Positions 8,701-18,006 are shown, counted from the stretch's first letter. The stretch is DNA of 64,000 nucleotides from Paenibacillus bouchesdurhonensis (GCF_900155685.1 NZ_LT732548.1:3158887-3222886); one strand, 5' to 3'. Notes: generated from the sequence alone by a model not told the origin. Numbers and translations are program-made.

Positions 8701-10125
8701 TTAGCTGATGTTCTCGCTGAGGGCGAGCAGTGCCTTTTCGAAGCAATCGACTGGTGGATGCGTAATACCTGCACCGATCATACCTATGCCCGCTTCTTTG
8801 TGCGCAATGGCGGTATTGATGATTGGCAGAATACCAGTCTGTACCACTTTACGCGTATCAATCCCTGTAGCAATACCTTGGAAGTTCAGCATCGGGATCG
8901 TGACGTTTGGATTTTCCGTTGTCGTGATTTCTTTCATTTTGATCGAATAGCCGATCGCTTCGTCGACGGTTCCGCCGACCAGAGCAACAATGGCTGGCGC
9001 AGTTGCCATAGCGAAGCCGCCGATGCCATAAGTTTCCGTAATCGCGCTGTCGCCGATATCCAAACCGGAGTCCTCTGGCTTGTAACCGGCAAACATCGGG
9101 CCGACAACCTTTTGTGCTGGGCCGGTGAACCAAGTATTTCCGGCTAGGCCGCTGACGCGAATACCGAATTCCACGCCATTGCGAGCCATTGTCGTGACGA
9201 TCGTGCTGTTCTCAATGCCGTGAGCGGCATCCAACGCGCATTTGCAGAGAGCCATCCACGTTGGGCCAGAGAAGTAATCGCTGCTCGCTACGAAATTGAA
9301 TACTTCGCGCTTTTGCTCTTTCGTATAATCCGTTTCAAGAATAAACGGCGTAAGTGCTTGAATCAGCAGGCTTGTCCCTGCATTGTTCCGGTTGTGGCAC
9401 TCATCCCCCATGTGCAGCGCTTGGGCAAGCATAAGGCGAAGATCGATGCCGTTCGACAATCTCATCGCATCTCTCAGCATGGGGCCGAGCACGTCGCGCA
9501 TCCAATTCAAGCGCTCTATAACGCTCTCATCATTCGCGCCCATGCGCAAAATTTTCGACATTTGCTCACTGAGGTTCGTGTAGGCGATATTGCCGTAAGT
9601 TTTATTTTCAACGATATGCATAAACATCGAAGCCGACGTTACGCCAGCCATCGAACCAACGCAGTTGTGTTCATGGCACGGGGAGAACGTAATTTGTCCA
9701 GAAGCAGCTACTTCAGCCGCCTCTTCCAGGTCTTTTGCCAGACCCTCGAAGACGAGAGCGCCTGTTACCGCACCTTTCATCGCTCCATTCATGCGTTCCC
9801 ACGTAATCGGCGGGCCAGCATGGAGGATCGTCGTTTTGGTCATCCCGGGCACAACGTTGATCGCTTGGTCGAAACCGATCAGAACCGGCTGCGAGTTGAC
9901 GATGCGTTCTACCGCCTTCTTATTCGCCTCTTCGATTTTGGCCAGAATTTCCGGTCTGTCGAGCTTGTCCAAGGCTTTGATCAGCTCAGGCTTGCCGCCG
10001 CCAGGAGGCTGCCATTCCAGATGGGTTACACTGGCCTTTTGCTGTACCATATCATCTTTGAAAAATTCGATTCCGACGTTGATCACATGAAGGTCACTCT
10101 TGAATAAATCGTTAATTCTGCTCAT
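8701..10125 (-). CDS. DUF1116 protein (YlbE/AllG family), putative carbamoyltransferase subunit
   Basis: A 474-residue protein of the DUF1116 family (E. coli YlbE, YahG). Clear blocks are VVPGMTKTTILHAGPPITWERM near 107-128, FSPCHEHNCVGSMAGVTSASM near 170-190 and MGDECHNRNNAGTSLL near 253-268. In E. coli, FdrA, YlbE and YlbF (also called AllF, AllG and AllH) are reported as oxamate carbamoyltransferase in anaerobic allantoin breakdown, with a carbamate kinase as partner; all four families occur together here. The ATG at 10125 is chosen over an upstream TTG because it follows AAAGGGG and leaves a 7-base gap after fdrA. No signal peptide is seen. The role here is inferred from family and context. 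Confidence 0.85.
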   Translation of the reverse strand: MSRINDLFKSDLHVINVGIEFFKDDMVQQKASVTHLEWQPPGGGKPELIKALDKLDRPEILAKIEEANKKAVERIVNSQPVLIGFDQAINVVPGMTKTTILHAGPPITWERMNGAMKGAVTGALVFEGLAKDLEEAAEVAASGQITFSPCHEHNCVGSMAGVTSASMFMHIVENKTYGNIAYTNLSEQMSKILRMGANDESVIERLNWMRDVLGPMLRDAMRLSNGIDLRLMLAQALHMGDECHNRNNAGTSLLIQALTPFILETDYTKEQKREVFNFVASSDYFSGPTWMALCKCALDAAHGIENSTIVTTMARNGVEFGIRVSGLAGNTWFTGPAQKVVGPMFAGYKPEDSGLDIGDSAITETYGIGGFAMATAPAIVALVGGTVDEAIGYSIKMKEITTTENPNVTIPMLNFQGIATGIDTRKVVQTGILPIINTAIAHKEAGIGMIGAGITHPPVDCFEKALLALSENIS

Positions 10126-10132
10126 TGATTCG

Positions 10133-11677
10133 TTATTCCCCTTTCTCCACAAAGCCTCTAGCAAGAAGTCCCGCGTTCGTGCTGCTGCTGGCGATCGTCA
10201 CTCCGGCAGATTCGAGCTTGGCTACTTGGTCGGCGAAATTCTGATTGTCCAATTCGGTGCCCAGCACATAACCTAAAATCTCAAGATGTCTGCCCTCTTT
10301 CGCCGCTTCTTCCTTCGCTTTGATAATCGCAGGAAGCATGACACCGACCGGATCCTCATGGGAGCCGAAGCCGATTACGAAGTCCATGAGAATAACGCCA
10401 ACCGAAGGATCTTTTGCTTCTTGCAGGAATCTTGAAATGCGAGAAGTCGGATCGATCATTGGATGCGGCTTGCCCTTCGTATATTCATCATCACCGAAGT
10501 CGATGAACGTATGCGCCTGGCTCACATTCACGTCTTCCAGCCGGTATTCCTCGGTCTTTGGAATGTTGCTGTATACATCCTCATATTTCTCCATGGCCAG
10601 GTACATGGACTCGTCACACAAGGTGCCGCCGCAGAACAAGCCGCGAATGTACTTCTGTTCTGGAGACAATTTCCCTTTAATCTCTTCGATCAGCGGGAGA
10701 TTCAGGGCACGCTTGTTGATCGTGCTCTCATCCGCGCCTGCAAGGACAACCGCTTTAAGCGCCGCTTCCTTGGTCGTTTTGGCGAAATGTCCGCCAGCCT
10801 TCACAACGTCCTCTTCCGACCCGCCGATGAAGCAAACGACAACAGGCTTTTTGCAATATTGAATTTCTGCCAGCACCTTCTCCTCAACGCTCTTAGCCGG
10901 CGGCTTGGAGATCAGCACGATCACCTTCGTCTCTTCGTCGTCGTTAAGTGCTTTCATACCGTCCAGCATCATGATGCCGCCGACTTGCTCGGTCAAATCT
11001 CTCCCGCCAGTTCCAATCAGCTGGGATACACCGCCGCCAAAGTCGTGGACGCGAACGCTGATCTCTTGGCTGCCTGTACCGGATGCGCCGACGATGCCGA
11101 CATTCCCTTTTCTTACCTTATTAGCGAAACAAAGTCCGACATTTCCAATAATAGCGGTTCCACAATCCGGCCCCATCATCAGCAAGCCTTTTTCATGGGC
11201 CAGCTTCTTGAGTTCAATTTCATCCTCGATGCTGACGTTGTCGCTGAACAGCATGACGTGCAAATCGTTCTCCAGCGCTTTGCGAGCTTCTCTTGCCGCA
11301 AATGCACCATTGACGGAAATGACAGCCAGATTCGCATCCGGTATATTCTGTGCCGCAGAGTCAATCGTTGGGAACTTAATTTCGCTTGCACCCTTCGAGG
11401 TTGTTTTCTGTGTGAACAATTTCTCAATTTCAGCATATGCATTTTCGCTTAGTTCATCCGTTGCGGCTTTCACGACGATCATCAAATCACCGGTTTTTAC
11501 TGCTTCAAGCTCCGGCGTAATCAGACCGACATTTCTAAGAACCTCCTTGTTCATTTCCGTTCCCATTGCAATTACGGCTTGCTCGACACCTTCAATTTGG
11601 TTCGCTTTCGTCGATAAAGACATCAGTGATACCGAATCAAAGTAAGTGTTTGGTTTTATAACAATTTTCGTTGACAT
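10133..11677 (-). CDS. fdrA: FdrA-family protein (AllF), acyl-CoA-synthetase-like fold
   Basis: A 514-residue FdrA protein. After an N-terminal region (1-115) comes a succinyl-CoA-synthetase-like pair of domains: a nucleotide-binding type segment VGIVGASGTGSQEISVRVHDFGGG near 193-216, and a second domain near 330-510 with GLFCGGTLCDES and VILMDFVIGFGSHEDP. FdrA was first noted as a suppressor affecting FtsH in E. coli, and is now linked to the AllFGH oxamate carbamoyltransferase. The ATG at 11677 has GGAGGT upstream and lies inside the end of the DUF2877 gene (22-base overlap), so the two are translationally coupled. The fold suggests acyl or carbamoyl phosphate handling, but catalytic residues cannot be named. 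Confidence 0.87.
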   Translation of the reverse strand: MSTKIVIKPNTYFDSVSLMSLSTKANQIEGVEQAVIAMGTEMNKEVLRNVGLITPELEAVKTGDLMIVVKAATDELSENAYAEIEKLFTQKTTSKGASEIKFPTIDSAAQNIPDANLAVISVNGAFAAREARKALENDLHVMLFSDNVSIEDEIELKKLAHEKGLLMMGPDCGTAIIGNVGLCFANKVRKGNVGIVGASGTGSQEISVRVHDFGGGVSQLIGTGGRDLTEQVGGIMMLDGMKALNDDEETKVIVLISKPPAKSVEEKVLAEIQYCKKPVVVCFIGGSEEDVVKAGGHFAKTTKEAALKAVVLAGADESTINKRALNLPLIEEIKGKLSPEQKYIRGLFCGGTLCDESMYLAMEKYEDVYSNIPKTEEYRLEDVNVSQAHTFIDFGDDEYTKGKPHPMIDPTSRISRFLQEAKDPSVGVILMDFVIGFGSHEDPVGVMLPAIIKAKEEAAKEGRHLEILGYVLGTELDNQNFADQVAKLESAGVTIASSSTNAGLLARGFVEKGE

Positions 11678-12573
11678 ACCTTACCTCCAGCTTTTTTTTC
11701 TGCACTGAGTTCAAGGCCGGATACGATTCCTATCGCAATATCTGTACCGGACGTAGAGCCGATATTCAGCACCGAGCCTAATGAAGCTCTCATGCTCTCC
11801 TCGCTCCCGACCGTCAAATCACGAAGCAACCGAATGAGGGATTCTCTGGCTTGCCCAGTGGCCGCTTTCTTTAATGTGATATAACTAATTTCATTCGTTC
11901 TGCCTATGGATTGAGCTGCAACCTGCATGCAAAATGACCGGCAGTGATATAAAGGGCTCATCGGCAGGTTGAACACGACAAATAGACCTACAAGAAAATC
12001 GTCCCCTGATGGCGTAAGTCCAAAGCCAAGTCCAACTAACCCGGCAGCTTCGCGCTCCGCTTGCTGCATGCTGCCGCGCGATATGGCCTGAAGCAGCAAT
12101 CTCGACCGCTCGGCTAGCAATCTCGTTACCTCTTGATCGAAGCTGCTCCCGTCAGTATGGGATCGTTTCATTCCTCCGTTTTTCCCATAATGGTCAATGA
12201 TTAATCTGGCTGCGTTCAAATTTCTTCTGAGTTGCTGTTCATTGGCCGGATAGGGTGGAAGAACGCTGTTCCATTTTTTCGCATCATCAAGCTTGATCTT
12301 TATTTTGTTCAAAATGCACAATGTATTATTCATCGCATAGACCCGGTCATCAATAGCGATATCCATTTCGCTGAAATGAGTAAACTCAGTCACTAGAGTA
12401 TTTGGTCCATTATCTAAGCTTTCGTTGGCGATGGTGAACAATTCGCCCCGATCTTCGCTTTGAATGTTGAAGGTTCGATCAAAGATGCTATGCACTCGTC
12501 CGGTAAAATTGCCATGCTGTATCCGTTCGATAAAACAGCTGTCTCCGGAAATGGCCTGGCTTGAATAAGTCAT
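11656..12573 (-). CDS. DUF2877 protein (YlbF/AllH family)
   Basis: A 305-residue DUF2877 protein. The family signature LVGLGFGLTPSGDDFLVGLFVVFNL spans about 183-207. Homologues (E. coli YlbF) accompany FdrA and DUF1116, and are reported as the third part of the oxamate carbamoyltransferase. It is the first long gene of the operon. Its ATG at 12571-12573 has only a weak ribosome site of its own, but overlaps the TGA of a 22-codon frame that has a strong AAGGAGG site (see 12570-12638), suggesting coupled translation. The 3' end overlaps fdrA. It contains no membrane segments. Biochemical role is inferred from family and neighbours only. Confidence 0.83.
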   Translation of the reverse strand: MTYSSQAISGDSCFIERIQHGNFTGRVHSIFDRTFNIQSEDRGELFTIANESLDNGPNTLVTEFTHFSEMDIAIDDRVYAMNNTLCILNKIKIKLDDAKKWNSVLPPYPANEQQLRRNLNAARLIIDHYGKNGGMKRSHTDGSSFDQEVTRLLAERSRLLLQAISRGSMQQAEREAAGLVGLGFGLTPSGDDFLVGLFVVFNLPMSPLYHCRSFCMQVAAQSIGRTNEISYITLKKAATGQARESLIRLLRDLTVGSEESMRASLGSVLNIGSTSGTDIAIGIVSGLELSAEKKAGGKVCQRKLL

Positions 12574-12638
12574 GCGCTCTGCTTTGCTCCGGCTGTTGCC
12601 GCTTCCATAAACTGTGTTGTCGATTGGCTCTCAGACAA
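12570..12638 (-). CDS. 22-codon leader peptide coupled to DUF2877
   Basis: A TTG start at 12636-12638 is preceded by AAGGAGGAGCGAAC, the best ribosome site in the operon. It opens a 22-codon frame beginning MSESQSTTQF and ending GAKQSA. Its TGA overlaps the ATG of the DUF2877 gene (ATGA). It could be a leader peptide that sets translation of the operon. Alternatively the DUF2877 protein might be longer in a strain without a frameshift. The peptide is Ser/Thr/Ala-rich and has no recognised motif. Confidence 0.5.
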   Translation of the reverse strand: MSESQSTTQFMEAATAGAKQSA

Positions 12639-12689
12639 GTTCGCTCCTCCTTTTCTATTTATTTGTATTATGACCAAGATCCCGTCAGG

Positions 12690-12717
12690 CTATTAGAGCA
12701 CTCTGCTGTACTGTCAA
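12690..12717 (-). promoter_or_regulatory. Candidate promoter of the FdrA-module operon
   Basis: On the minus strand TTGACA (12712-12717), a 16-base spacer and TAATAG (12690-12695) lie about 50 bases upstream of the leader frame. The -35 is perfect, the -10 weak. PucR probably acts here, but I cannot identify its operator. Confidence 0.4.
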
Positions 12718-12814
12718 TCTTTGTGGGGAGTGGAAAAAGAAGCTTTATTGTCAAATCCATGATAAGGTGTAAAATAAAAAAATGACGGTAGTATTCGAGT
12801 GTATTGCTTCCAAG

Positions 12815-12850
12815 TCTAAGCTTAGAAGATATCTGTTGTGAAATATCACA
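12815..12850. promoter_or_regulatory. Two palindromes in the pucR/operon divergent region
   Basis: TCTAAGCTTAGA (12815-12826) is a perfect 12-bp palindrome, and TGTGAAATATCACA (12837-12850) has 5-bp arms TGTGA/TCACA with a 4-base centre, like CRP/FNR-family sites. Both lie midway in the 352-base gap between the leader frame and pucR, which otherwise holds no gene. Confidence 0.4.
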
Positions 12851-12990
12851 CTTTTTACTCCCGTTGTTCTGCCTGACAACCCTATTCTAGTCCCGGGGCC
12901 TAAAACCGTCATTGTATAGCCAGACTAAAAATTGAGGCTTCTCATTGTGCATAGTGCATAATGATCAAGAGAAAGGGGCGAGCGAAGACA

Positions 12991-14688
12991 ATGTTAACCA
13001 TAAAGGATTTACTAGAAATTAAATCTATAGAAGGTATAAAGATTGTAGCTGTTGAAAGCGGTCTCAATAATGAGATTGCCATCGTCAACATTATCGAGAA
13101 TCCAGATTCCTTCGACTGGTGGACCTCCAACGAGCTATTGCTCTCAACAGGCTATATTTTTAAAGATAATCAAGATCTGCAAAATAGAATTATTCAGGAG
13201 CTTGCGGAAATCAATTGTGCAGGACTGTGCATCAAGATGAAGCGATATTTCAATGAAATCCCGCAAAACATGATCGATGCAGCGAATAAATACGGACTGC
13301 CCTTGCTGGAGCTCCCCTTCGGATATACGCTCTCCAATCTCATATCGATCATTAATGAGAAGGCAACCGCCCGGTACGATGCGCTGAACCGCTCCTCGCT
13401 GGATGTGCACAATGCCCTGTTCCGAATAGCGCTGGAAGGCGGCGGTTTAAACCGCATTTCTGCAGAGCTGGCAGAGACGATCAATAATCCGGTCGTTATC
13501 GTGGATCACGATTGGAACCTGCTTCACTATACCGATTGGCAAGGCAACGAAGTTCCGCTAACAGCCTGTCTGCAGCTCGTCCATAATCGGCCTGTCTTCC
13601 CTAAGGAATTTACGGATACTGTTCCGCAGAACATCAGCGAAATCAAAAAGTCGATCAAGCGAATTTATCATTACGGCAATGGCCAGAAGCTCAAATGCCG
13701 AATTATGCCCGTGGCGGTCGCTAACCAATTATATGGATATATCGTGGTTCTGCAGACGGTTCGAGAGCTGGCAGAATTGGACTATATCGCACTGGAGCAC
13801 TCCTCCTCCATCCTCGCCCTGGAACGAATCAAAGCGCGGGAAATCGAAGAGGTGAAGCTGAAAATCCGGCATGACTTCTTCGATGATCTGTTAACAGGCA
13901 AAATCAACTCGCCTCACACCTTGCGGACGCTATGCGATCTACACGGGCTCGAAGCGCATTATGCTTACTATTGTATGGTCGCTAACATTGATCGTGCGGA
14001 GCTGGAGAAATATGAAGATATGATTGAGATGAAGGTCGAACTGGAGCAGATCTCGAAGAAATGCGTGGAGCTGATCTATAGCTTGTCTGAACAAGCAGAC
14101 GGGAAAGTTACGAGCTTTTATCGAAACAATCGTATTATCATACTCGTCGGCAAGCAAGAAAATAAGGCCAGTGTCGCCATCAATGACGTAAAGTCATTTG
14201 CGAGTGAACTGCAGGAGCTGCTGTCGCGTAAAATACCAGGAACGTCCTTCCTTATCGGCATAGGCAGACAGTATAAAACGATAGACTTGCTGCACAAGAG
14301 TTTCTCTGAAGCTCATGAAGCGATAAGGTTAATGCAGCGGTTCAATGATCAATACGTTGTTTCGCACTTTGAAGACTATTCGGTCTATCATTTTCTGGAC
14401 TCCAACATAAAAGCCCCGGAGCTCGAAAGCTACTTTAATAGCACTCTTGGGCCGATATATGATCATGATCATGCCTATGGCACCAGCTTTATGATTACGC
14501 TGGAAAATTATTTCGCTTACAACCGCAACGTAAGTGAAGCAGCGAAAGCGATGTTCATCCATCGCAATACGTTCATTTACAGAATCGATAAGATCAAGGA
14601 AATCCTGAATACGGACTTGAAAAATTCCGAGGAACTGCTGCAAATTCAGCTGGCTCTGAAAATTTACCGGCTGCTTCACAAAAACTGA
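12991..14688 (+). CDS. pucR: PucR-family transcriptional regulator
   Basis: A 565-residue PucR-type regulator. It begins MLTIKDLLEIKSIEGIKIVA, the standard opening of the purine-catabolism N-terminal domain (about 1-125). A middle region follows (about 280-420), and the protein ends in the PucR C-terminal helix-turn-helix: AAKAMFIHRNTFIYRIDKIKEIL near 516-538. PucR in B. subtilis senses ureidoglycolate/allantoin-type intermediates and controls uric acid, allantoin and guaD genes. Here it is divergent from the FdrA/carbamate kinase/deaminase operon and presumably controls it. The ATG at 12991 follows AAAGGGG; an in-frame ATG at 12961 lacks a ribosome site and would add ten residues not found in the family. 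Confidence 0.88.
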   Translation: MLTIKDLLEIKSIEGIKIVAVESGLNNEIAIVNIIENPDSFDWWTSNELLLSTGYIFKDNQDLQNRIIQELAEINCAGLCIKMKRYFNEIPQNMIDAANKYGLPLLELPFGYTLSNLISIINEKATARYDALNRSSLDVHNALFRIALEGGGLNRISAELAETINNPVVIVDHDWNLLHYTDWQGNEVPLTACLQLVHNRPVFPKEFTDTVPQNISEIKKSIKRIYHYGNGQKLKCRIMPVAVANQLYGYIVVLQTVRELAELDYIALEHSSSILALERIKAREIEEVKLKIRHDFFDDLLTGKINSPHTLRTLCDLHGLEAHYAYYCMVANIDRAELEKYEDMIEMKVELEQISKKCVELIYSLSEQADGKVTSFYRNNRIIILVGKQENKASVAINDVKSFASELQELLSRKIPGTSFLIGIGRQYKTIDLLHKSFSEAHEAIRLMQRFNDQYVVSHFEDYSVYHFLDSNIKAPELESYFNSTLGPIYDHDHAYGTSFMITLENYFAYNRNVSEAAKAMFIHRNTFIYRIDKIKEILNTDLKNSEELLQIQLALKIYRLLHKN

Positions 14689-14710
14689 TGTTCAGAACTA
14701 TAATATAACT

Positions 14711-14760
14711 AGGGGCGCAACACTGCGGATTTATAAGCAGTATTGCGCCCCTTGAATTTT
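14711..14760 (+). terminator. Terminator of pucR
   Basis: GGGGCGCAACACTGC (14712-14726) pairs with GCAGTATTGCGCCCC (14737-14751) with one mismatch, followed by TTGAATTTT. The strong stem may also act on the opposite strand behind the regulator remnant. Confidence 0.8.
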
Positions 14761-14852
14761 ACATAAAACTATCGGATTTGGGACAAATCAGTGAATTGCC
14801 GTTATCCTCAGTGATAGTGCTGAAGCAATGACTCCCAGCCTTAGGCATTTTG

Positions 14853-15423
14853 CTAATGAACTCCTTTGTCGAGAAAATCCTGAAGCAACTTCTCACTGCT
14901 CTTCTCCAACTAGCGGAAAGAGCTTGGATTTGTCGGCGGCTAATGCTGAGACTTCATCATATACCGCAGAAGAAGCATACACGCAGGTCGACTGTTGTAT
15001 CGCCTCAAGCACCGCCTGCTTATCGTCTATGCCGAAGGCCTTGCTCTCGATTTGCATAATGCCGGCACTTTTTACGCTCTCCGCCATCCATTGTCCCCCT
15101 TGCTTGCCTAGACAGACGAAGGCCACTTTACTGCCCTTGTCCATTTTAGAAATGTCTAAGAGCGTAGATATATTAGCAGCACCGATCGTTAAAAGAGGTT
15201 TAGAGCAATCGACCAGCAGAGCTCGAGCCTCGTCCGCATGATTCAGCGTAGTAATCATAACGTCGGCTTGGCGAATTGCTTCTTGCAGCTTATTCGAATG
15301 CTCCGCAATATCTTCAAAAAAAATAGTTGTGACTTCTACATTCTCTACTCGTTCCACTTGTGATCTATAAAACGGATAGTCATGGTAGCTCCTTAAATCT
15401 AAAGGAAATAAAAGATAGACCAT
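14853..15423 (-). pseudogene. Remnant of a regulator-like effector domain, both ends damaged
   Basis: An open frame of 176 codons (15423 to 14893) encodes only what looks like a ligand-binding/effector domain. The only ATG has no properly spaced ribosome site and no DNA-binding domain precedes it. After the TGA at 14893, the +1 frame continues as EKLLQDFLDKGVH and stops at 14853, a natural-looking C-terminus, so a frameshift cut the end off. The segment VAFVCLGKQGGQWMAES and the overall pattern remind me of C-terminal domains of some GntR-family regulators, but I am not sure of the family. It lies at the edge of the decaying sialic-acid locus. Confidence 0.5.
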
Positions 15424-15542
15424 TCCTCTGATCGTTTACAAGGTAATTGGTCTATTTAAAAGCCGGGTGTTCTTGATTATTAATTATAGTTTCCGATGCC
15501 GGATCCCCTCGCATCTAATTTACTTAATCAATCTTCCTACTC

Positions 15543-16397
15543 CTATAAGAGCTTCTCACTCACTGCCGCAGCTGTATTTTCCTTATTGAGGATCGACTCT
15601 TCCTTGGATCTTTTGAAGTATTCGGCATACAAAACGTCCAACAAATACAACTGGGAAATTTTCGCCGATAATGATCCCCCTTGCAGCGGGCCTTCATTGG
15701 CTCCGCAAAGCAAGGTTAGATCGGAAAATGAGGTTAAAGGCGATTTAACGAATCTTGTGATCGAGATGATCTTTGCGCCACGCTCTTTTGCCTTTTTTGC
15801 CACTTCAATATTGTCCTTGGTCGAGCCCGAATAAGAAATAATGACCGCCACATCACGCTCTGTCATTAAAGCCGCCGACATCATCTGGAGATGTGAATCG
15901 AAGGTACACTCCGCCTTATTCGTAATCCGCATAAATTTCACCTTTGCCTCCATCGCCGTGATGAGCGATGAACCTACACCGAAGAACATAATCCGTTCAG
16001 CGCCGATCAAATAATCAATCGCCTGATCGATCTTCTCGATATTCAGTAAATTGAAGGTTTCATTCAACGCGCTAATGTTGGAAGCCAGTACTTTCGAAGC
16101 GACCTGGTCAATAGTATCATCCATGAGCACCTGATCGGTAAGCTGTGGAATTTCATTATCCACCGTAATACTGTGGGCCAAGGCAATTTTAAATTCCTGA
16201 TAGCCTTTATAGCTAAGCGATTTACAGAATCGGAAAATGCTGGACTCTCCGACATGACAAGCATCGGCAAGATCCGTAATCGACATGTAAACCACGCTTC
16301 TTGCATTTTCTAGAACATAGTCCGCGACCTTCTTCTCCGTGTTCGTCAAATTGTTGTATTTAGAGTGAATCGAAGTAAAAATACTCAATGGACGCAA
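15543..16397 (-). CDS. MurR/RpiR-family transcriptional regulator
   Basis: A 284-residue RpiR-type repressor. The N-terminal HTH_6 domain (about 1-77) contains SITDLADACHVGESSIFRFCKSLSYKGYQEFK, and a sugar isomerase (SIS) domain (about 120-250) has GVGSSLITAMEAKVKFMR and AVIISYSGSTKDNIEVAK. Such proteins bind phosphosugars; in nan operons they sense ManNAc-6-P or GlcN-6-P. The start is TTG at 16397, close behind GGGGGAG and 11 bases after nanK. Being last in the nanE-nanK-rpiR string, it is the likely NanR of this locus. Confidence 0.87.
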   Translation of the reverse strand: MRPLSIFTSIHSKYNNLTNTEKKVADYVLENARSVVYMSITDLADACHVGESSIFRFCKSLSYKGYQEFKIALAHSITVDNEIPQLTDQVLMDDTIDQVASKVLASNISALNETFNLLNIEKIDQAIDYLIGAERIMFFGVGSSLITAMEAKVKFMRITNKAECTFDSHLQMMSAALMTERDVAVIISYSGSTKDNIEVAKKAKERGAKIISITRFVKSPLTSFSDLTLLCGANEGPLQGGSLSAKISQLYLLDVLYAEYFKRSKEESILNKENTAAAVSEKLL

Positions 16398-16408
16398 ATT
16401 TTCTCCCC

Positions 16409-17287
16409 CTATTGCAAAAATAATGATGCCGCTCCAAGAACGCCTGCTTTATTTCCAAGGGAGGCCTTCAAAATTTTCACATCACTATAACTTGGCATAA
16501 CGATTGCTTTTGTTCTTGCTTCTACAAACCGGACTAAATCATCCTGCTCCATTACGCCGCCCCCAACGATAACAGCCGAAGGGTTAAAGATATGAATGAT
16601 CGAGGTTAAGCCGAAGGCGACCTCATCCACCCATGCATGTAAAACCTGTTCCAGCCTCTTATTCCCTTGTTTGATTTTCTCAAATAATATTTTACCATTC
16701 TTGCAATCAGGGTCGACTCCTTCAGCCATTTGTACCAAAGCCGTCGTTGAGGCATATTTTTCATAGAAGCGCGGGGTCTCCCCCATGTTCAAGCCTGAAG
16801 GTGTATGAGTCATAATATGACCAAACTCGCCTGCCACGCCATTTGCGCCTTTATAGATTTCGCGATCTATAACGATGGCTCCGCCAATCCCTGTACCAAA
16901 TGTTAAACATAAGAAGTCATTGAAGTGCCTGGCTGCGCCAAAGAATGCCTCGCCCAGCGCAGCCGCGTGTACATCGTTCTCGACCTTAACGGGTGTATGG
17001 AACCGCTCTTCCAGCATATCCTTTATTCTCATACCAGTGTAATTAGGTATATTTTCGTTAGCAAAGACGATAAATCCCGCTTCTGAATGAACTTGTCCAG
17101 CCGTACTGATCGCAATAGCATCAAAATTATCATAGTCCGCAAGCTTATCCATTAATCGTGCCATGACATGAGGGCCGCCCTGGCGGCTCTCCGTAGCATA
17201 CTCCTGAAACTGTTCCAGGTTCCCCTGCTCGTCCGCAATACATATCTTTGTATTCGTTCCGCCAATATCCGCGGCTAATATTCTCAT
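16409..17287 (-). CDS. nanK: ROK-family sugar kinase, probable N-acetylmannosamine kinase
   Basis: A 292-residue ROK kinase. The ATP-binding block [18 protein letters not shown] opens the protein, and the ROK signature [33 protein letters not shown] spans about 123-155, ending in the catalytic EFGH motif. The usual zinc site (CxCGxxGC) is missing: the stretch after [10 protein letters not shown] lacks the cysteines, as in some NanK/BglK-like ROK proteins. The start overlaps the nanE stop (ATGA), indicating translational coupling, which favours ManNAc as substrate (to ManNAc-6-P for NanE). Glucose or a beta-glucoside remain possible on motif evidence alone. Confidence 0.82.
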   Translation of the reverse strand: MRILAADIGGTNTKICIADEQGNLEQFQEYATESRQGGPHVMARLMDKLADYDNFDAIAISTAGQVHSEAGFIVFANENIPNYTGMRIKDMLEERFHTPVKVENDVHAAALGEAFFGAARHFNDFLCLTFGTGIGGAIVIDREIYKGANGVAGEFGHIMTHTPSGLNMGETPRFYEKYASTTALVQMAEGVDPDCKNGKILFEKIKQGNKRLEQVLHAWVDEVAFGLTSIIHIFNPSAVIVGGGVMEQDDLVRFVEARTKAIVMPSYSDVKILKASLGNKAGVLGAASLFLQ

Positions 17288-17976
17288 TCTCTCACAGCCT
17301 TCATGAACCGTTGCGTAATTTCCATCGGCCGCGTGATCGCTGAGCCAACGACTGCTGAATATACGCCCAGGTCGTACATTTTCTTCAATTGCTCCGGTGT
17401 AGATATCCCGCCTTCAGAGATGACGGGCACCGAAAGACGCGCAACGAGACGTTCCACCAATTCAAAATCAGGCAAAGGTTTCCCCTTGGTAGCTTTTGTG
17501 TATCCACTCAAGGTCGTGCCTACGAGATCAAAACCCAGATCTTCAGCGAGAATCCCTTCTTCATACGTAGAACAATCGGCCATGAATAGTTGATCCTGAT
17601 ACATCTCTCTAATCCGAGGGAACAATTCCGAAATTGTCGTTCCATCGGGCCTGATGCGGTTTGTCGCATCCATCGCGATGATATCCACGCCTTCATTGCG
17701 CAGAGCTTCAACTTCCTTTAATGTCGGCGTAATGAATACATCTGAACCAGCGTATACCTGCTTGATAATTCCGATGATCGGCAAATTAACATTTTTCTTA
17801 ATCTCTCTAATATCATCAACGCTGTTAGCGCGAATGCCAGCAGCTCCTCCTAAATAGGCGGCGTATGCCATTCTCCCCATAATAAAAGGACTATGGAGCG
17901 GCTCCTCTGGCAATGCTTGGCAGGAAACAATTAAATTATGCTGGATCTCACTAAGAATTTTATGATCTGTATTCAT
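17284..17976 (-). CDS. nanE: N-acetylmannosamine-6-phosphate 2-epimerase
   Basis: A 230-residue TIM-barrel epimerase. Recognisable NanE blocks are [23 protein letters not shown] near 18-40, [22 protein letters not shown] near 68-89, [14 protein letters not shown] and [20 protein letters not shown] near 184-203. It converts ManNAc-6-P to GlcNAc-6-P in sialic acid catabolism. The ATG at 17976 follows GGAG with 9-base spacing; a GTG 15 bases upstream has no such site. It is coupled to nanK. The upstream transporter and lyase genes of the locus are broken, so this enzyme may only be useful for scavenged ManNAc. Confidence 0.92.
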   Translation of the reverse strand: MNTDHKILSEIQHNLIVSCQALPEEPLHSPFIMGRMAYAAYLGGAAGIRANSVDDIREIKKNVNLPIIGIIKQVYAGSDVFITPTLKEVEALRNEGVDIIAMDATNRIRPDGTTISELFPRIREMYQDQLFMADCSTYEEGILAEDLGFDLVGTTLSGYTKATKGKPLPDFELVERLVARLSVPVISEGGISTPEQLKKMYDLGVYSAVVGSAITRPMEITQRFMKAVRE

Positions 17977-18006
17977 CTGTAACCACTCCACGTTTTTATA
18001 AGATTA

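Noticed and set aside
9220..11645. Long plus-strand open frames of 246-329 codons
   Set aside because: All are antisense to DUF1116 and fdrA, with low-complexity or shadow translations and no start signals.
12961..12990. Upstream ATG for pucR
   Set aside because: No ribosome site; PucR family proteins begin at the MLTIKDLL segment encoded from 12991.
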